This document shows positions 24,492 through 33,857 of a stretch of DNA of 64,000 nucleotides, in pieces; within the stretch, counting starts at the first letter, position 1; every line of letters begins with the position of its first letter. The stretch is from the NCBI RefSeq assembly GCF_039537265.1, contig NZ_BAABAE010000001.1, positions 62,001 to 126,000 on the forward strand. The letters are read 5' to 3'. The position numbers and the translations under genes were made by a program. Under the pieces are notes generated by a model. It was not told where the DNA came from, did not search any database, and saw only the letters and a list, made by a program, of their open reading frames with translations. This DNA comes from Terrimesophilobacter bigeumensis. Its GTDB lineage: Bacteria; Actinomycetota; Actinomycetes; Actinomycetales; Microbacteriaceae.

Positions 24492-26336
24492 CTACGCGGC
24501 GGGTGCCGCGGTCGCGAGCACCTCGAGCAACTGCTCCCCGTACTTTGCGAGCTTCGCCTCGCCGACCCCGGTGACGGTGCCGAGCTCGTCGAGCGATGAC
24601 GGATGCCGGATGGCGAGCTCACGCAGCGTCGCGTCGTGGAAGATCACGTAGGCGGGCACGCCCTGCTCCTTCGCGGCCGCGGCGCGCCAGGCCCGCAGCG
24701 CCTCGAAGACCGGCTGCAGCGCCTCGGGCAGGTCGGCTCCGGCACTCCGCGACTTGCGCGCGGCGCGGGTGGATGTGCGCGCCGGTTCGCGGCGGAGGTC
24801 GACCCGGCGCGAGCCGTCCAGCACTCCCGCGCTGGCATCCGTGAGCACGAGCGTCCCGAAGCCATCCGAGTTGACGGCGAGCAGCCCCTGCGCAAGCAGC
24901 TGCCGCACGACCCCGCGCCACTCCGCCTCGGAGAGCTCGGTGCCGATGCCGTAGGTGGAGAGCGAGTCATGGCCGTACTGGTCGACGCGCGAGGTCTGCC
25001 TGCCGAGCAGGATGTCGACGAGGTGCCCCGCACCGAACTTCTGGTTCCGCTCGCGCTGCAGTCGCACGATCGTCGAGAGCAGTTTCTGCGCGGGGATCGT
25101 CCCGTCCCAGGACTCCGGCGGGTTCAGGCAGGTGTCGCAGTTGCCACAGGGAGACGACTTCTCGCCGAAATATGCGAGAAGCTGCATGCGGCGACACTGC
25201 ACCGTCTCACACAGCGCGAGCATGGCATCCAGGTGCGCGCCCAGCCGACGGCGATGCGCGAGGTCGCCTTCGGATGTCTCGATCATCCGGCGCTGCTGCA
25301 TGACATCCTGCAGGCCGTAGGCGAGCCATGCCGTCGACGGCATGCCATCACGACCGGCGCGGCCGGTCTCCTGGTAGTAGCCCTCGACCGACTTGGGCAG
25401 GTCGAGGTGCGCGACGAAGCGGACATCCGGCTTGTCGATGCCCATCCCGAACGCGATCGTCGCGACCATGACCATACCGTCCTCGCGCAGGAACCTGGCC
25501 TGGTTCGCGGCGCGCACCCGCGCGTCGAGACCGGCGTGATACGGCAGTGCGGGGATGCCCTGCTCGACGAGGAATTCGGCCGTCTTCTCGACCGACGCGC
25601 GGGAGAGGCAGTAGACGATGCCGGCATCGCCGGGGTGCTCGGTGCGCAGCAGTTCGAGCAGCTGCTTCTGCGGCTGGTCCTTCGGGACGATCCGGTACTG
25701 GATGTTCGGCCGATCGAAGCTCGCGACGAAGTGCTTCGCGTCGCCCAGCTGCAAACGCTTCTGGATCTCGAGGTGTGTTTGCTCTGTGGCCGTCGCGGTG
25801 AGCGCGATGCGGGGCACGGCAGGCCAGCGCTCGTGCAGCATCGACAGGGCCAGGTAGTCGGGCCGGAAGTCGTGGCCCCACTGGGAGACGCAGTGGGCTT
25901 CATCGATTGCGAAGAGCGCGATCGTCCCGCGATCGAGCAGGTCGGCGGTCGAGGGGACGGTGATGCGCTCGGGCGCGAGGTAGAGCAGGTCGAGCTCGCC
26001 GGCGAGGTAGGCGCGCTCCACCCGCGCGCGCTCTTCCGGCCCCTGCGTGGAGTTCAGGAAGGCGGCGCGCACGCCCAGGGCGGCCAGGGCATCCACCTGG
26101 TCCTGCATGAGGGCGATGAGCGGCGAGATGACGACGCCGGTGCCCTCGCGCACGAGCGCCGGGATCTGGTAGCACAGCGACTTGCCGCCACCGGTCGGCA
26201 TGAGCACGAGCGCGTCCCCGCCGTCGATGACGTGCCGGATGATGTCGGCCTGGTCGCCGCGGAACGCCTCGTACCCGAACACCCGGTGCAGGGCTTCGAG
26301 CGCGGGGGCGGAGTCGGGGGCGGTCGCGGCAGTCAT
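24492..26336 (-). CDS. recQ: ATP-dependent DNA helicase RecQ
   Basis: Protein of 614 aa. It unwinds DNA 3'-5' in recombination and repair. Helicase motifs: [19 protein letters not shown] (Walker A), [20 protein letters not shown] (DEAH), ALTATAT, and [20 protein letters not shown] with the [12 protein letters not shown] arginine-finger motif. A zinc site ([20 protein letters not shown]), RQC region and a C-terminal HRDC domain follow. The ATG at 26336 gives the usual N-terminus [18 protein letters not shown]. Confidence 0.97.
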   Translation of the reverse strand: MTAATAPDSAPALEALHRVFGYEAFRGDQADIIRHVIDGGDALVLMPTGGGKSLCYQIPALVREGTGVVISPLIALMQDQVDALAALGVRAAFLNSTQGPEERARVERAYLAGELDLLYLAPERITVPSTADLLDRGTIALFAIDEAHCVSQWGHDFRPDYLALSMLHERWPAVPRIALTATATEQTHLEIQKRLQLGDAKHFVASFDRPNIQYRIVPKDQPQKQLLELLRTEHPGDAGIVYCLSRASVEKTAEFLVEQGIPALPYHAGLDARVRAANQARFLREDGMVMVATIAFGMGIDKPDVRFVAHLDLPKSVEGYYQETGRAGRDGMPSTAWLAYGLQDVMQQRRMIETSEGDLAHRRRLGAHLDAMLALCETVQCRRMQLLAYFGEKSSPCGNCDTCLNPPESWDGTIPAQKLLSTIVRLQRERNQKFGAGHLVDILLGRQTSRVDQYGHDSLSTYGIGTELSEAEWRGVVRQLLAQGLLAVNSDGFGTLVLTDASAGVLDGSRRVDLRREPARTSTRAARKSRSAGADLPEALQPVFEALRAWRAAAAKEQGVPAYVIFHDATLRELAIRHPSSLDELGTVTGVGEAKLAKYGEQLLEVLATAAPAA

Positions 26337-26426
26337 CCTCTGAAACGATAGCCGCACCCACTGACCGATGGCCGTCTGTCCACAGGCGGCGGCAGCCCTT
26401 CCGATTTCGCACCACCCCTGTATCGT

Positions 26427-27614
26427 GTGATCGTGGCAACCGAGCGACGCACTCCTGGCTCCCAGACTTCACTACGTGAAGCCAACCGGGCCAGAATCGT
26501 CGACGCCATCAAGAAGCACGGCGGTCTCACCCAGGTCGAGCTCGCCGGTGTCACCGGCCTCTCCCCCGCCACCGTCTCCAACATCGTCAAGGAGCTCTCG
26601 GCGAGCGGCGTGCTCCACACCAGCCCGACGACGCAGAGCGGTCGCCGCGCCCAGCACGTCACCCTCGCCCATGCCCTCGGCCTCGTCGTCGGCGTGCACT
26701 TCTCCACCCGCCACATGCGCATCGCCCTCGCGGATGTCGCCCACACGGTCGTCGCCGAACATCACCTCCCCCTCGCGAAGGATCACCGCGCCGACAACGA
26801 GCTCGACCGCACCACCCTCCTCATCGCGGACATGCTCGAGACGCTCAAGGCATCCATGAGCGAGGTGCTCGCGGTCGGTATCGCGCTGCCGGCGCCGCTC
26901 GATCGAAACACTGGCACGACCGCAAGAAGCGGCATCCTGCGCGGGTGGGACGGCATCCCGGTCGCCGAGCTCCTGGAGCGGCGCCTCGGGCGCCCGGTAT
27001 TCCTCGACAACGCCGCGAACCTCGGGGCTCTCGCCGAGCTTCGCATCGGCGCAGCCCGCGGAAAGTCGGATGCCATCTACATCGACATCGGCGACGGGAT
27101 CGGTTCCGGCCTGATCATCAACGGGCAGGTCTTCCGCGGCCACAACGGCAGCGCGGGCGAGTTCGGGCACACCACGATCGTGGAGAACGGGCCGCTGTGC
27201 CGCTGCGGCAACCGCGGCTGCCTGGAGGCGATCGCGGGCGGGTACGCCATCCTCGACGGGCTCAAGCCCACGCATGGCAACCTCAAGCTCAACGACATCG
27301 TGACCAAGGCGATGGGCGGCGACGCCGGGGCCACGCGGGCGCTCGCGGAGGCCGGCCGGCACATCGGCGTCGCGGCCGCGAACCTCAGCAACCTCATCGA
27401 CCCGGAGCGCCTCGTGGTCGGCGGCGAGCTCTCTCGCGCCGGCGAGATCCTGCTCGGCCCGATCCGTCATGCGCTCGAGCGGTCGGTCATCGTCGACGAG
27501 GCGGCGATGCCGGATGTCGTGCAGGGCCAGCTGGGCGCACGCGCCTCCACGCTGGGTGCGGTCGCGCACGCGATCGACCAGGTCGCGATCGGGGGGAATG
27601 ACACGATCGGCTGA
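26427..27614 (+). CDS. ROK-family transcriptional regulator
   Basis: Protein of 395 aa. An N-terminal winged helix (about residues 15-70: [36 protein letters not shown]) is fused to a ROK sugar-kinase-like domain with [51 protein letters not shown] and the zinc motif [12 protein letters not shown]. XylR/NagC-like proteins of this layout repress the neighbouring sugar genes. A palindrome and promoter lie in the 100-bp gap before the ABC transporter. A second GTG at 26433 is an alternative start. Confidence 0.92.
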   Translation: MIVATERRTPGSQTSLREANRARIVDAIKKHGGLTQVELAGVTGLSPATVSNIVKELSASGVLHTSPTTQSGRRAQHVTLAHALGLVVGVHFSTRHMRIALADVAHTVVAEHHLPLAKDHRADNELDRTTLLIADMLETLKASMSEVLAVGIALPAPLDRNTGTTARSGILRGWDGIPVAELLERRLGRPVFLDNAANLGALAELRIGAARGKSDAIYIDIGDGIGSGLIINGQVFRGHNGSAGEFGHTTIVENGPLCRCGNRGCLEAIAGGYAILDGLKPTHGNLKLNDIVTKAMGGDAGATRALAEAGRHIGVAAANLSNLIDPERLVVGGELSRAGEILLGPIRHALERSVIVDEAAMPDVVQGQLGARASTLGAVAHAIDQVAIGGNDTIG

Positions 27615-27634
27615 GAGTTATCAAATCCTTGCGT

Positions 27635-27670
27635 TCAAGACTTGACGCCAAGACGTGAAAATGTCATGCT
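27635..27670 (+). promoter_or_regulatory. Promoter of the sugar ABC operon with overlapping palindromic operator
   Basis: TCAAGACTTGA (27635-27645) is a perfect 11-bp palindrome overlapping the -35 box TTGACG (27642-27647). A -10 like CATGCT lies at 27665-27670 after a 17-base spacer. The ribosome site ACGGAGG (about 27701-27707) precedes the ATG at 27715. The palindrome is the best candidate for binding by the adjacent ROK regulator. Confidence 0.6.
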
Positions 27671-27714
27671 CAGCACAGCCGCCGACGAAGGCGGATCACA
27701 ACGGAGGTTTTTCA

Positions 27715-28821
27715 ATGAAGATCGCCACCATGAGAGCGGTGACAGTCACAGCCGCACTCCTGCTCACAGCAGGGACCCTCGCCGGATGTGCGAACGGTTC
27801 CGAAACACCGGGAGGAGACAACGGTGACACCGCCGGTGCCACGATCGGGCTTCTCCTGCCCGACTCGGTCACCGCCCGCTACGAGAGCGCCGACCGCCCC
27901 TACTTCGAAGCGAAGGTCAAGGACCTCTGCCCCGACTGCAAGGTCCTCTACGCGAACGCCGACGGGGATGCCGCCAAGCAGCAGCAGCAGGCCGAGTCGA
28001 TGATCACACAGGGTGCCAAAGTGCTCGTGCTCGACCCGTTCGACGGCGAGGCGGCTGCCGCCATCGTCGCGAGCGCCAAGGCGCAGAGCATCCCGGTCAT
28101 CTCCTACGACCGGCTCATCAACAGCGCCGACCTCAGCTACTACATCTCCTTCGACAACGAGAAGGTCGGTGAGCTTCAGGCCACCGCCCTGATCCAGAAG
28201 CTCAAGGATGACGGTGTGCAGCCGGGCGACGGCGGCATCCTCATGGTCAACGGTTCGCCGACCGACAACAACGCCAGCCAGTTCAAGGCCGGAGCGCACA
28301 AGGTGATCGACGCGAGCGGCTACAAGGTGCTCGCCGAGTTCGACACCCCCGGATGGGACCCGCCCAAGGCCCAGGACTGGGTGACCGGCCAGATCACGCA
28401 GTTCGGTGACCAGATCAAGGCCGTCTACGCCGCCAACGACGGCACCGGCGGTGCGGCGATCGCCGCGCTCAAGGCCGCTGGTGTGAACCCGCTCCCGCCC
28501 GTGACGGGACAGGATGCCGAGCTCGCGGGCATCCAGCGCATCCTCGCCGGCGACCAGTTCATGACCGTCTACAAGGCCCTCAAGCCTGAGGCCGAGCGCG
28601 CGGCACAGCTCGCGGTCGACCTCGTCAACGGCAAGACCGACAAGGGCGACACCACGGTGAAGACGAAGGGCGGAGCCGACATCCAGTCGTTCCTGCTCGT
28701 CCCGGTCGCCGTGACCGTCGACAACATCGAGAGCACCGTCGTCGCCGACGGGTTCTACAAGGCCAGCGACATCTGCACGGCAGACTACGCGGCAGCCTGT
28801 GAGAAGGCAGGCGTCAAGTAA
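27715..28821 (+). CDS. Sugar ABC transporter substrate-binding lipoprotein (XylF/ChvE-like)
   Basis: Protein of 368 aa. Signal peptide with lipobox LTAGTLAGC (Cys about residue 24). The periplasmic-binding-protein type 1 fold shows IGLLLPDSVTARYESADRPY, CPDCKVLYANADGDAAKQQQ, QGAKVLVLDPFDGEAAAAIV, PVISYDRLI, VYAANDGTGGAAIAALKAAG and PPVTGQDAELAGIQRILAGDQFMTVYK. This resembles D-xylose- and multi-sugar-binding proteins. A pentose is the likely ligand, not proven. It is the first gene of the operon with the ATPase and permease, under the palindromic promoter. Confidence 0.92.
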   Translation: MKIATMRAVTVTAALLLTAGTLAGCANGSETPGGDNGDTAGATIGLLLPDSVTARYESADRPYFEAKVKDLCPDCKVLYANADGDAAKQQQQAESMITQGAKVLVLDPFDGEAAAAIVASAKAQSIPVISYDRLINSADLSYYISFDNEKVGELQATALIQKLKDDGVQPGDGGILMVNGSPTDNNASQFKAGAHKVIDASGYKVLAEFDTPGWDPPKAQDWVTGQITQFGDQIKAVYAANDGTGGAAIAALKAAGVNPLPPVTGQDAELAGIQRILAGDQFMTVYKALKPEAERAAQLAVDLVNGKTDKGDTTVKTKGGADIQSFLLVPVAVTVDNIESTVVADGFYKASDICTADYAAACEKAGVK

Positions 28822-28913
28822 GTAGCGCGCCCGGCCGGGATCGCTCGCCTGCGACCCCGGCCGGGTGTACGTTCGCTGCACGGCGAACACACGTCCGATT
28901 CGAAGGAGACATC

Positions 28914-29735
28914 GTGACCATGGAAGCCCCTCTGGCCCCGCAACAGACGCTGCCCCGGGAGCCGGTCCTCAGCCTTCGCGGCATCTCCAAGAACTTCGGT
29001 GCCGTCCAGGCGCTCACGGATGTCGACCTCGACATCTTCCCCGGCGAGGTCGTCGCGATCGTCGGCGACAACGGCGCCGGCAAGTCGACGCTCGTCAAGA
29101 TCCTCGCCGGCGTGCACGGGGCGGATGCCGGCACGATCACCGCGGACGGCCGCCGGGTGTCGATCCCCACCCCTGCCGCGGCCCGCGCCCACGGCATCGC
29201 CACCGTCTTCCAGGATCTCTCCCTGTGCGACAACCTCGACGTCGTCTCGAACCTGTTCCTCGGGCACGAGCTCGGGGACTTCACCCTCAACGAGGAGGAG
29301 ATGGAGAAGCACTCCTGGACGCTCCTCCGCCAGCTCTCCGCCAAGATCCCCTCCGTGCGCATCGCCGTCGCCTCCCTCTCCGGCGGTCAGCGCCAGACCG
29401 TCGCGATCGCCCGCTCGCTCATCGGCGACCCGCAGGTCGTCATCCTCGACGAGCCGACCGCCGCCCTCGGCGTCGCCCAGACCGCCGAGGTGCTCAACCT
29501 CATCGAGAACCTGCGCGAGCGCGGCCTCGGCGTCGTGCTCATCAGCCACAACATGGCGGATGTGCAGGCCGTCGCCGATCGCGTCGTCGTGCTGCGGCTC
29601 GGCCGCAACAACGGCGATTTCCGCATCCCGGATGTCAGCTACGAGGAGATCATCTCCGCCATCACCGGCGCGACCGACAACGCCGTCACCCGCCGGGCAT
29701 CCACCCGCGCCCCCCACGAGGACAGCAACTCATGA
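28914..29735 (+). CDS. Sugar ABC transporter ATP-binding protein (single-domain XylG-like)
   Basis: Protein of 273 aa with one ABC domain: Walker A GDNGAGKSTLVKILAG, the Q-loop VFQDLSLC, signature LSGGQRQTVAIARSL and Walker B VVILDEPTAALGV with switch His in LISHNM. Enteric XylG has two ABC domains, about 510 aa. The half-size form is common in actinobacteria and would act as a homodimer. GTG at 28914 is preceded by AAGGAG; an ATG two codons later is possible. The stop overlaps the permease start. Confidence 0.92.
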   Translation: MTMEAPLAPQQTLPREPVLSLRGISKNFGAVQALTDVDLDIFPGEVVAIVGDNGAGKSTLVKILAGVHGADAGTITADGRRVSIPTPAAARAHGIATVFQDLSLCDNLDVVSNLFLGHELGDFTLNEEEMEKHSWTLLRQLSAKIPSVRIAVASLSGGQRQTVAIARSLIGDPQVVILDEPTAALGVAQTAEVLNLIENLRERGLGVVLISHNMADVQAVADRVVVLRLGRNNGDFRIPDVSYEEIISAITGATDNAVTRRASTRAPHEDSNS

Positions 29736-30988
29736 CGAAAATCAACACCGAGACACCCGCCGAGCTCGCCGCGGACATCCGCGACGAACGCCTCATCCAC
29801 CGCGAAGGCATCGGGGGTGCGGTGCGCGGCTTCGTCCAGAGGGTGCGCGGGGGCGACCTCGGCTCCCTGCCGGTCGTCATCGGCCTCATCCTCATCTGGG
29901 CGATCTTCCAGATCCTCAACCCGAACTTCCTGTCGTCGAGGAACCTCGTGGACCTCACCATGCAGAGCGCGGCGACCGGCACGATCGCCATCGGCGTCGT
30001 GCTCGTGCTGCTCATCGCCCAGATCGACCTCTCCGTGGGCTCCATCAGCGGGCTGGCCGCAGCGATCGTGGCGGTGGGCTGGATGCAGCTCGGCTGGCCG
30101 ACCTGGACCGCGATCCTCGTCGCGCTGGCCGCAGCGGCGATCATCGGATTCCTCTACGGGCTGCTCTACACCCGGTTCGGCGTGCCGACCTTCGTCATCA
30201 CGCTCGCCGGGCTGCTTGCGGTGCTCGGCCTGCAGTTGAAGATCCTGGGCGCGCACGGCTCGATCAACCTGCCATACGACTCGTGGTTCGTGCGGCTCGG
30301 CACGACGCTCTTCCTCCCGCCCTGGGCCGCCTACGCCCTCGCGATCCTGGCAGGAGTCGGGATGTTCCTCTCCGACTGGCTCCGCTCCCGGCGGCGGGTC
30401 AAGGCCGGCCTGACCGGCGGCTCGGTCTCGGTCATGCTCACCAAGTCCATCGTGCTGCTCGTGCTGCTCGTCGCGGCGGTCTGGTACCTCGCCACGACAC
30501 GTGGCGTCGGCGTCATGTTCGTGCTCTTCGTGCTCTTCGTGGTCATCATGAACTTCTTCCTCACCCGCACGCGGTGGGGACGCGCGGTGTATGCGGTCGG
30601 CGGCAACGTCGAGGCGGCGAGGCGCGCGGGCATCAAGGTCGACCGGATCGTCATCTCGGTGCTCGTGCTCGGTACGCTCTTCGCCGCGATCGGCGGCCTC
30701 TTCGCGACGGCGAAGCTCACTGCCGCGACGCTCTCGAGCGGTGCAGGAGACACCAACCTCATGGCGATCGCCGCAGCGGTCATCGGTGGGACGAGCCTGT
30801 TCGGAGGCCGAGGGAGCGCCTACTCCGCACTGCTCGGGATCTTCGTCCTCCAGTCGATCTCGAACGGCCTCTCGCTGCTCAACCTCGACTCCTCCGTGAG
30901 GTTCATGATCACCGGTGCCGTGCTGCTGCTCGCGGTCATCATCGACGCGCTCTCCCGTCGCTCCCGCGCCGCGCACGGCCAGGCGTAG
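29732..30988 (+). CDS. Sugar ABC transporter permease (XylH-like)
   Basis: Protein of 418 aa with about 10-12 membrane helices after a charged N-terminus. BPD_transp_2 family marks are FLSSRNLVDLTMQSAATGTI, VVLVLLIAQIDLSVGSISGL, GLLYTRFGVPTFVITLAGLL and GGTSLFGGRGSAYSALLGI. The length and a middle cytoplasmic insert (SDWLRSRRRVKAGLTGG) match XylH rather than RbsC. It completes a substrate-binding, ATPase and permease cassette. The start ATG overlaps the ATPase TGA. Confidence 0.93.
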   Translation: MTKINTETPAELAADIRDERLIHREGIGGAVRGFVQRVRGGDLGSLPVVIGLILIWAIFQILNPNFLSSRNLVDLTMQSAATGTIAIGVVLVLLIAQIDLSVGSISGLAAAIVAVGWMQLGWPTWTAILVALAAAAIIGFLYGLLYTRFGVPTFVITLAGLLAVLGLQLKILGAHGSINLPYDSWFVRLGTTLFLPPWAAYALAILAGVGMFLSDWLRSRRRVKAGLTGGSVSVMLTKSIVLLVLLVAAVWYLATTRGVGVMFVLFVLFVVIMNFFLTRTRWGRAVYAVGGNVEAARRAGIKVDRIVISVLVLGTLFAAIGGLFATAKLTAATLSSGAGDTNLMAIAAAVIGGTSLFGGRGSAYSALLGIFVLQSISNGLSLLNLDSSVRFMITGAVLLLAVIIDALSRRSRAAHGQA

Positions 30989-31037
30989 GCATCCCGGCAC
31001 ACCCCGGCCCCGGCCACCCACCCCGGCCCCGGCCACC

Positions 31038-31101
31038 CGTTGACTCGGGTCATTCTGCGACGTGTCGCGAAGCGCAAGTCGCAGAATGACCCGAGTCAAC
31101 G
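31038..31101. terminator. 24-bp perfect inverted repeat after the ABC operon
   Basis: The arm 31038-31061 begins CGTTGACTCGGGTCATTCTG and pairs perfectly with 31078-31101 across a 16-base loop. No T tract follows. It lies just past the ABC operon and beside a degraded gene. It may be a terminator or a mobile palindromic element. Confidence 0.6.
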
Positions 31102-31113
31102 AGGTGGGGGACG

Positions 31114-31474
31114 TCAGGGGGCGGCGACGCGACCGATGCGCACCCGCCAGACATCCGGACCCTGCTCCAGGTAGTCCCAGCTGAACTCACCGGTGTGCTC
31201 CGCCTCGAACTGGTAATACAGCGGCTTCGGGTCGTGGTCGTTGACCAGAACGAACGCGTCGCCGGGGGTTGGAGTTCACCGCGGCGAGGAGCCGCGCAAG
31301 GAAGTGCATCCTGCCGTTGATGCGTTCGGCCGCGGCCGGGTCGGCGCGGCGTTGTGCCGACCATGCGCGCCCTGCGAGTCGGCTGGCGTCGTCGGCGCGG
31401 CGGGTCTCACCGAGTTGTCGCAGGGCGCGGATGCGAACCTGCGGGAGTGGTATTGCCGCTTCCGACAGAAGCGG
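31114..31474 (-). pseudogene. Degraded DUF2249-family gene
   Basis: Reading leftward, 31275-31114 encodes PGDAFVLVNDHDPKPLYYQF, then EAEHTGEFSWDYLEQGPDVW and RVRIGRVAAP plus TGA, a clear C-terminal half of a DUF2249 domain. It is cut off by an in-frame TGA (31276-31278 on the complement) and has no start codon. In another frame just upstream, sequence such as RIRALRQLGE, RAWSAQRRADPAAAERINGR and MHFLARLLAA looks protein-like. About 20-30 residues of the expected DUF2249 start are missing between them, so a deletion plus frameshift is likely. No other gene fits here. Confidence 0.6.
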
Positions 31475-33547
31475 TCAGCGCTTCTTCTTCTCGGGGACCG
31501 GGGCGTTCCCGGATGCCTTCAGGTCGCGATAGTAGGCCCGCGCCTCCTCCTGCCGCACTGCCTCGGCGCCCGACGCGATCGGTGCACGCAGGTGCTCCTG
31601 CGAGTAGCCGAACGCATCCACGAGGTCCTGGGCGTGCGGACGCAGCCGCGCGAGCAACCGGTCGATGTATGCGGTGACGGCCTGTGCCCGCTGCGGAGAG
31701 AGCCGCCCATGGATGAGGTACCAGGCCAGGTGCTTCTCGATGAGCCCCAGCCCGAACACGTCGTGCAGCCAGGAGAGCACCTGCTTCGTCCCGGCATCCT
31801 CGACCTTCTCGAGCGCCCGGGTGAACGCCTCCCACTGCAGCAGCTCCGCGTGGGCGCGCGCCGCCTCGATGAGCTCGTTCTGCTGCGAGTTGAACAGGTC
31901 GGCGGCATCCTTCTTCGACATCTTCGAGGCCGGCCGCAACCGCCCGGCGAGCTCCGAGATCATCGTCTCGACCCGGTCGGTGAGCAGCTCGCGCTGCACA
32001 TTGGTCTCGCGCAGCTCCTTGACACTGCGGGCGGTCGACCCGAAGTCCCGGATGGTCTGGGCCACCGTGCGCAGGCCCGTCCCGTGATAGGCGGCCTCGG
32101 CCGCCTGCCCGACGACGTACGCGGCGAGCGCCCCGGCATCCGCGTTCTTGAACTTCGAACTGAAGTCGGTGAGCAGTCGCTTGGCGACGAGCTGCAGCAG
32201 CACGTTGTTGTCGCCTTCGAAGGTGACGTAGACGTCGAGGTCGGCGCGCAGCCCGACGAGCCGGTTCTCGGCCATGAAGCCGGCGCCGCCGCAGGCCTCG
32301 CGCGCCTCCTGCAGGGTGTCGAGCGCGTGCCAGGTGGAGAGCGGCTTGAGCGCCGCCGCGAGCGTCTCGAGGTCCTGGCGGTCGTCGTCGGTGTCCTCCG
32401 CGCCACTGAAGACGGCGTCGAACTTGCGCAGCAGCTCATCGTGCGCGAAGGTCTGCGCATAGGTCGTGGCGAGCCTCGGGAGGAGCCGGCGCTGGTGGCG
32501 CTGATAGTCGAGCAGCACCTCCTCCTCGTCGGTCCCGGCCGTGAACTGGCGGCGTTCGTTGCCGTAACGGATGGCGATGGCCAGTCCGAGGGCGGATGCC
32601 GCCGTCGCCGACCCGTCGAGCGAGACGCGACCCTGCACGAGCGTCCCGAGCATCGTGAAGAAGCGGCGACCAGGGCTGTCGATGGCGGAGGTGTAGGTGC
32701 CGTCCTCGGCGACATCGCCGTACTTGTTGAGCAGGTTCTCGCGCGGAACGCGTACGGCGTCGAAGGCGAGGGTGCCGTTGTCGATGCCGTTGAGGCCGCC
32801 CTTCCAGCCGTCGTCCTCGCCCTGGATCCCGGGGAGGAATCCGTTCTCGTCGCGGATCGGCACGTAGAGCGCATGCACTCCGTGATTGACACCCTTCGTC
32901 ACGAGTTGCGCGAAGACCACGGCGGCCTTGCCGTCGCGGCCGGCGTTGCCGAGGAACTGCTTCCAGGCGGCGCGGAACGGGGTGGTGATGACGAACTCGT
33001 GGGCCTCCGCGTCGTAGGTCGCGGTCGTGGCGATGCTCGCGACATCCGAACCGTGCCCGATCTCGGTCATCGCGAACGCGCCCGGCACCTCGAGGTTCAT
33101 GATCGGGGGCAGCAGGTGGTGGTGGCGTTCGGTGCCCAGCTGTACGATCGCCGAACCGAACAGCCCCCACTGCACACCGCCCTTGATCTGCAGCGACGGG
33201 TCGGCCGTGACGAGCTCCTCGAACGCGGTGATGTTGCCGCCGTTGTCCTCGAGTCCGCCGACCGCCTTCGGGAAGGCGCGGTGCACCGAGCCGTTCTCGA
33301 CGAGCAGGTGCAACTGACCGAGTGCGCGCTCGCGCTGCTCCTCGAGGCTGAGGCCGTCCCTGCGGTGCAGGGCCGGGTCCTTGGCGAACTCGCGTGCGGT
33401 GCGGCGGATGTCGCTCCAGGTCCCCATGAGCAGGTCGTTCAGGCCGTTCACATCGACGGATGCGGTGGTCCCGCTCTCGGCGGCCGCCGCGTCGAGGTGC
33501 TGGTCGACTTCGGCGGAGATCTTGACGCGCGCCGCAGTGTCAGTCAT
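31475..33547 (-). CDS. Acyl-CoA dehydrogenase/oxidase family protein
   Basis: Flavoprotein of 690 aa, longer than acyl-CoA dehydrogenases (about 380) and close to acyl-CoA oxidases. The FAD-binding middle region shows FAMTEIGHGSDVASIATTAT and GNAGRDGKAAVVFAQL. The C-terminal half has EACGGAGFMAENRLVGLRADLDVYVTFEGDNNVLLQLV, the signature of the oxidase-type dimer domain. It would introduce the 2,3 double bond into an acyl-CoA; whether oxygen or ETF is the acceptor is not visible. Single gene, ending in a lysine-rich tail (PVPEKKKR). Confidence 0.9.
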   Translation of the reverse strand: MTDTAARVKISAEVDQHLDAAAAESGTTASVDVNGLNDLLMGTWSDIRRTAREFAKDPALHRRDGLSLEEQRERALGQLHLLVENGSVHRAFPKAVGGLEDNGGNITAFEELVTADPSLQIKGGVQWGLFGSAIVQLGTERHHHLLPPIMNLEVPGAFAMTEIGHGSDVASIATTATYDAEAHEFVITTPFRAAWKQFLGNAGRDGKAAVVFAQLVTKGVNHGVHALYVPIRDENGFLPGIQGEDDGWKGGLNGIDNGTLAFDAVRVPRENLLNKYGDVAEDGTYTSAIDSPGRRFFTMLGTLVQGRVSLDGSATAASALGLAIAIRYGNERRQFTAGTDEEEVLLDYQRHQRRLLPRLATTYAQTFAHDELLRKFDAVFSGAEDTDDDRQDLETLAAALKPLSTWHALDTLQEAREACGGAGFMAENRLVGLRADLDVYVTFEGDNNVLLQLVAKRLLTDFSSKFKNADAGALAAYVVGQAAEAAYHGTGLRTVAQTIRDFGSTARSVKELRETNVQRELLTDRVETMISELAGRLRPASKMSKKDAADLFNSQQNELIEAARAHAELLQWEAFTRALEKVEDAGTKQVLSWLHDVFGLGLIEKHLAWYLIHGRLSPQRAQAVTAYIDRLLARLRPHAQDLVDAFGYSQEHLRAPIASGAEAVRQEEARAYYRDLKASGNAPVPEKKKR

Positions 33548-33690
33548 GACGACTCCTCTTCGATTGGCGTTCTCGCCTTAACCGTAGGTCGGGGCGTCAC
33601 CCGGCGAAAATGGCCAGTGCGGGATCGACAAAAGGTTCGCGAGAAGTCGGCCCCGACCCTGTCGCTACCGCCCAACGAGAGGGGCACCGC

Positions 33691-33823
33691 CCCCTGAGGA
33701 GGACCGCAGGCCTGTCACGAAGGGAACCCCGACCGCTGGTTGAGTAGGTCGCGAAGCGGCGTATCGAAACCAAGGTCATCGCGACCTGATTTCGATACGC
33801 CGCTGCGCGGCTACTCAATCAAC
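33691..33823. repeat. Family-C copy followed by a family-B inverted pair
   Basis: 33691-33730 reads CCCCTGAGGAGGACCGCAGG through GTCACGAAGGGAACCCC (family C). 33738-33771 (GGTTGAGTAGGTCGCGAAGC...GTATCGAAACC) is followed by the inverted 33789-33823 (TTTCGATACGCCGCTGCGCG...CTCAATCAAC), together a large hairpin. These repeats fill the gap 33548-33857, and no gene was found there. Confidence 0.85.
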
Positions 33824-33857
33824 GGGGATGGCTGCGCGCTCCTCAGGGGGCGGTCGG

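Noticed and set aside
28914..29735. Truncated XylG
   Set aside because: Although half the length of enteric XylG, all ABC motifs are intact and single-domain forms are usual in actinobacterial cassettes of this type.
28999..31089. 696-codon open frame overlapping the ABC transporter genes
   Set aside because: It lies in the wrong frame across the ATPase and permease genes and encodes Ser/Arg/Pro-rich sequence with no domain.
31050..31364. 104-codon minus-strand frame as a gene
   Set aside because: Its Ser/Thr/Arg-rich product has no domain, and the neighbouring frame carries the DUF2249 remnant.
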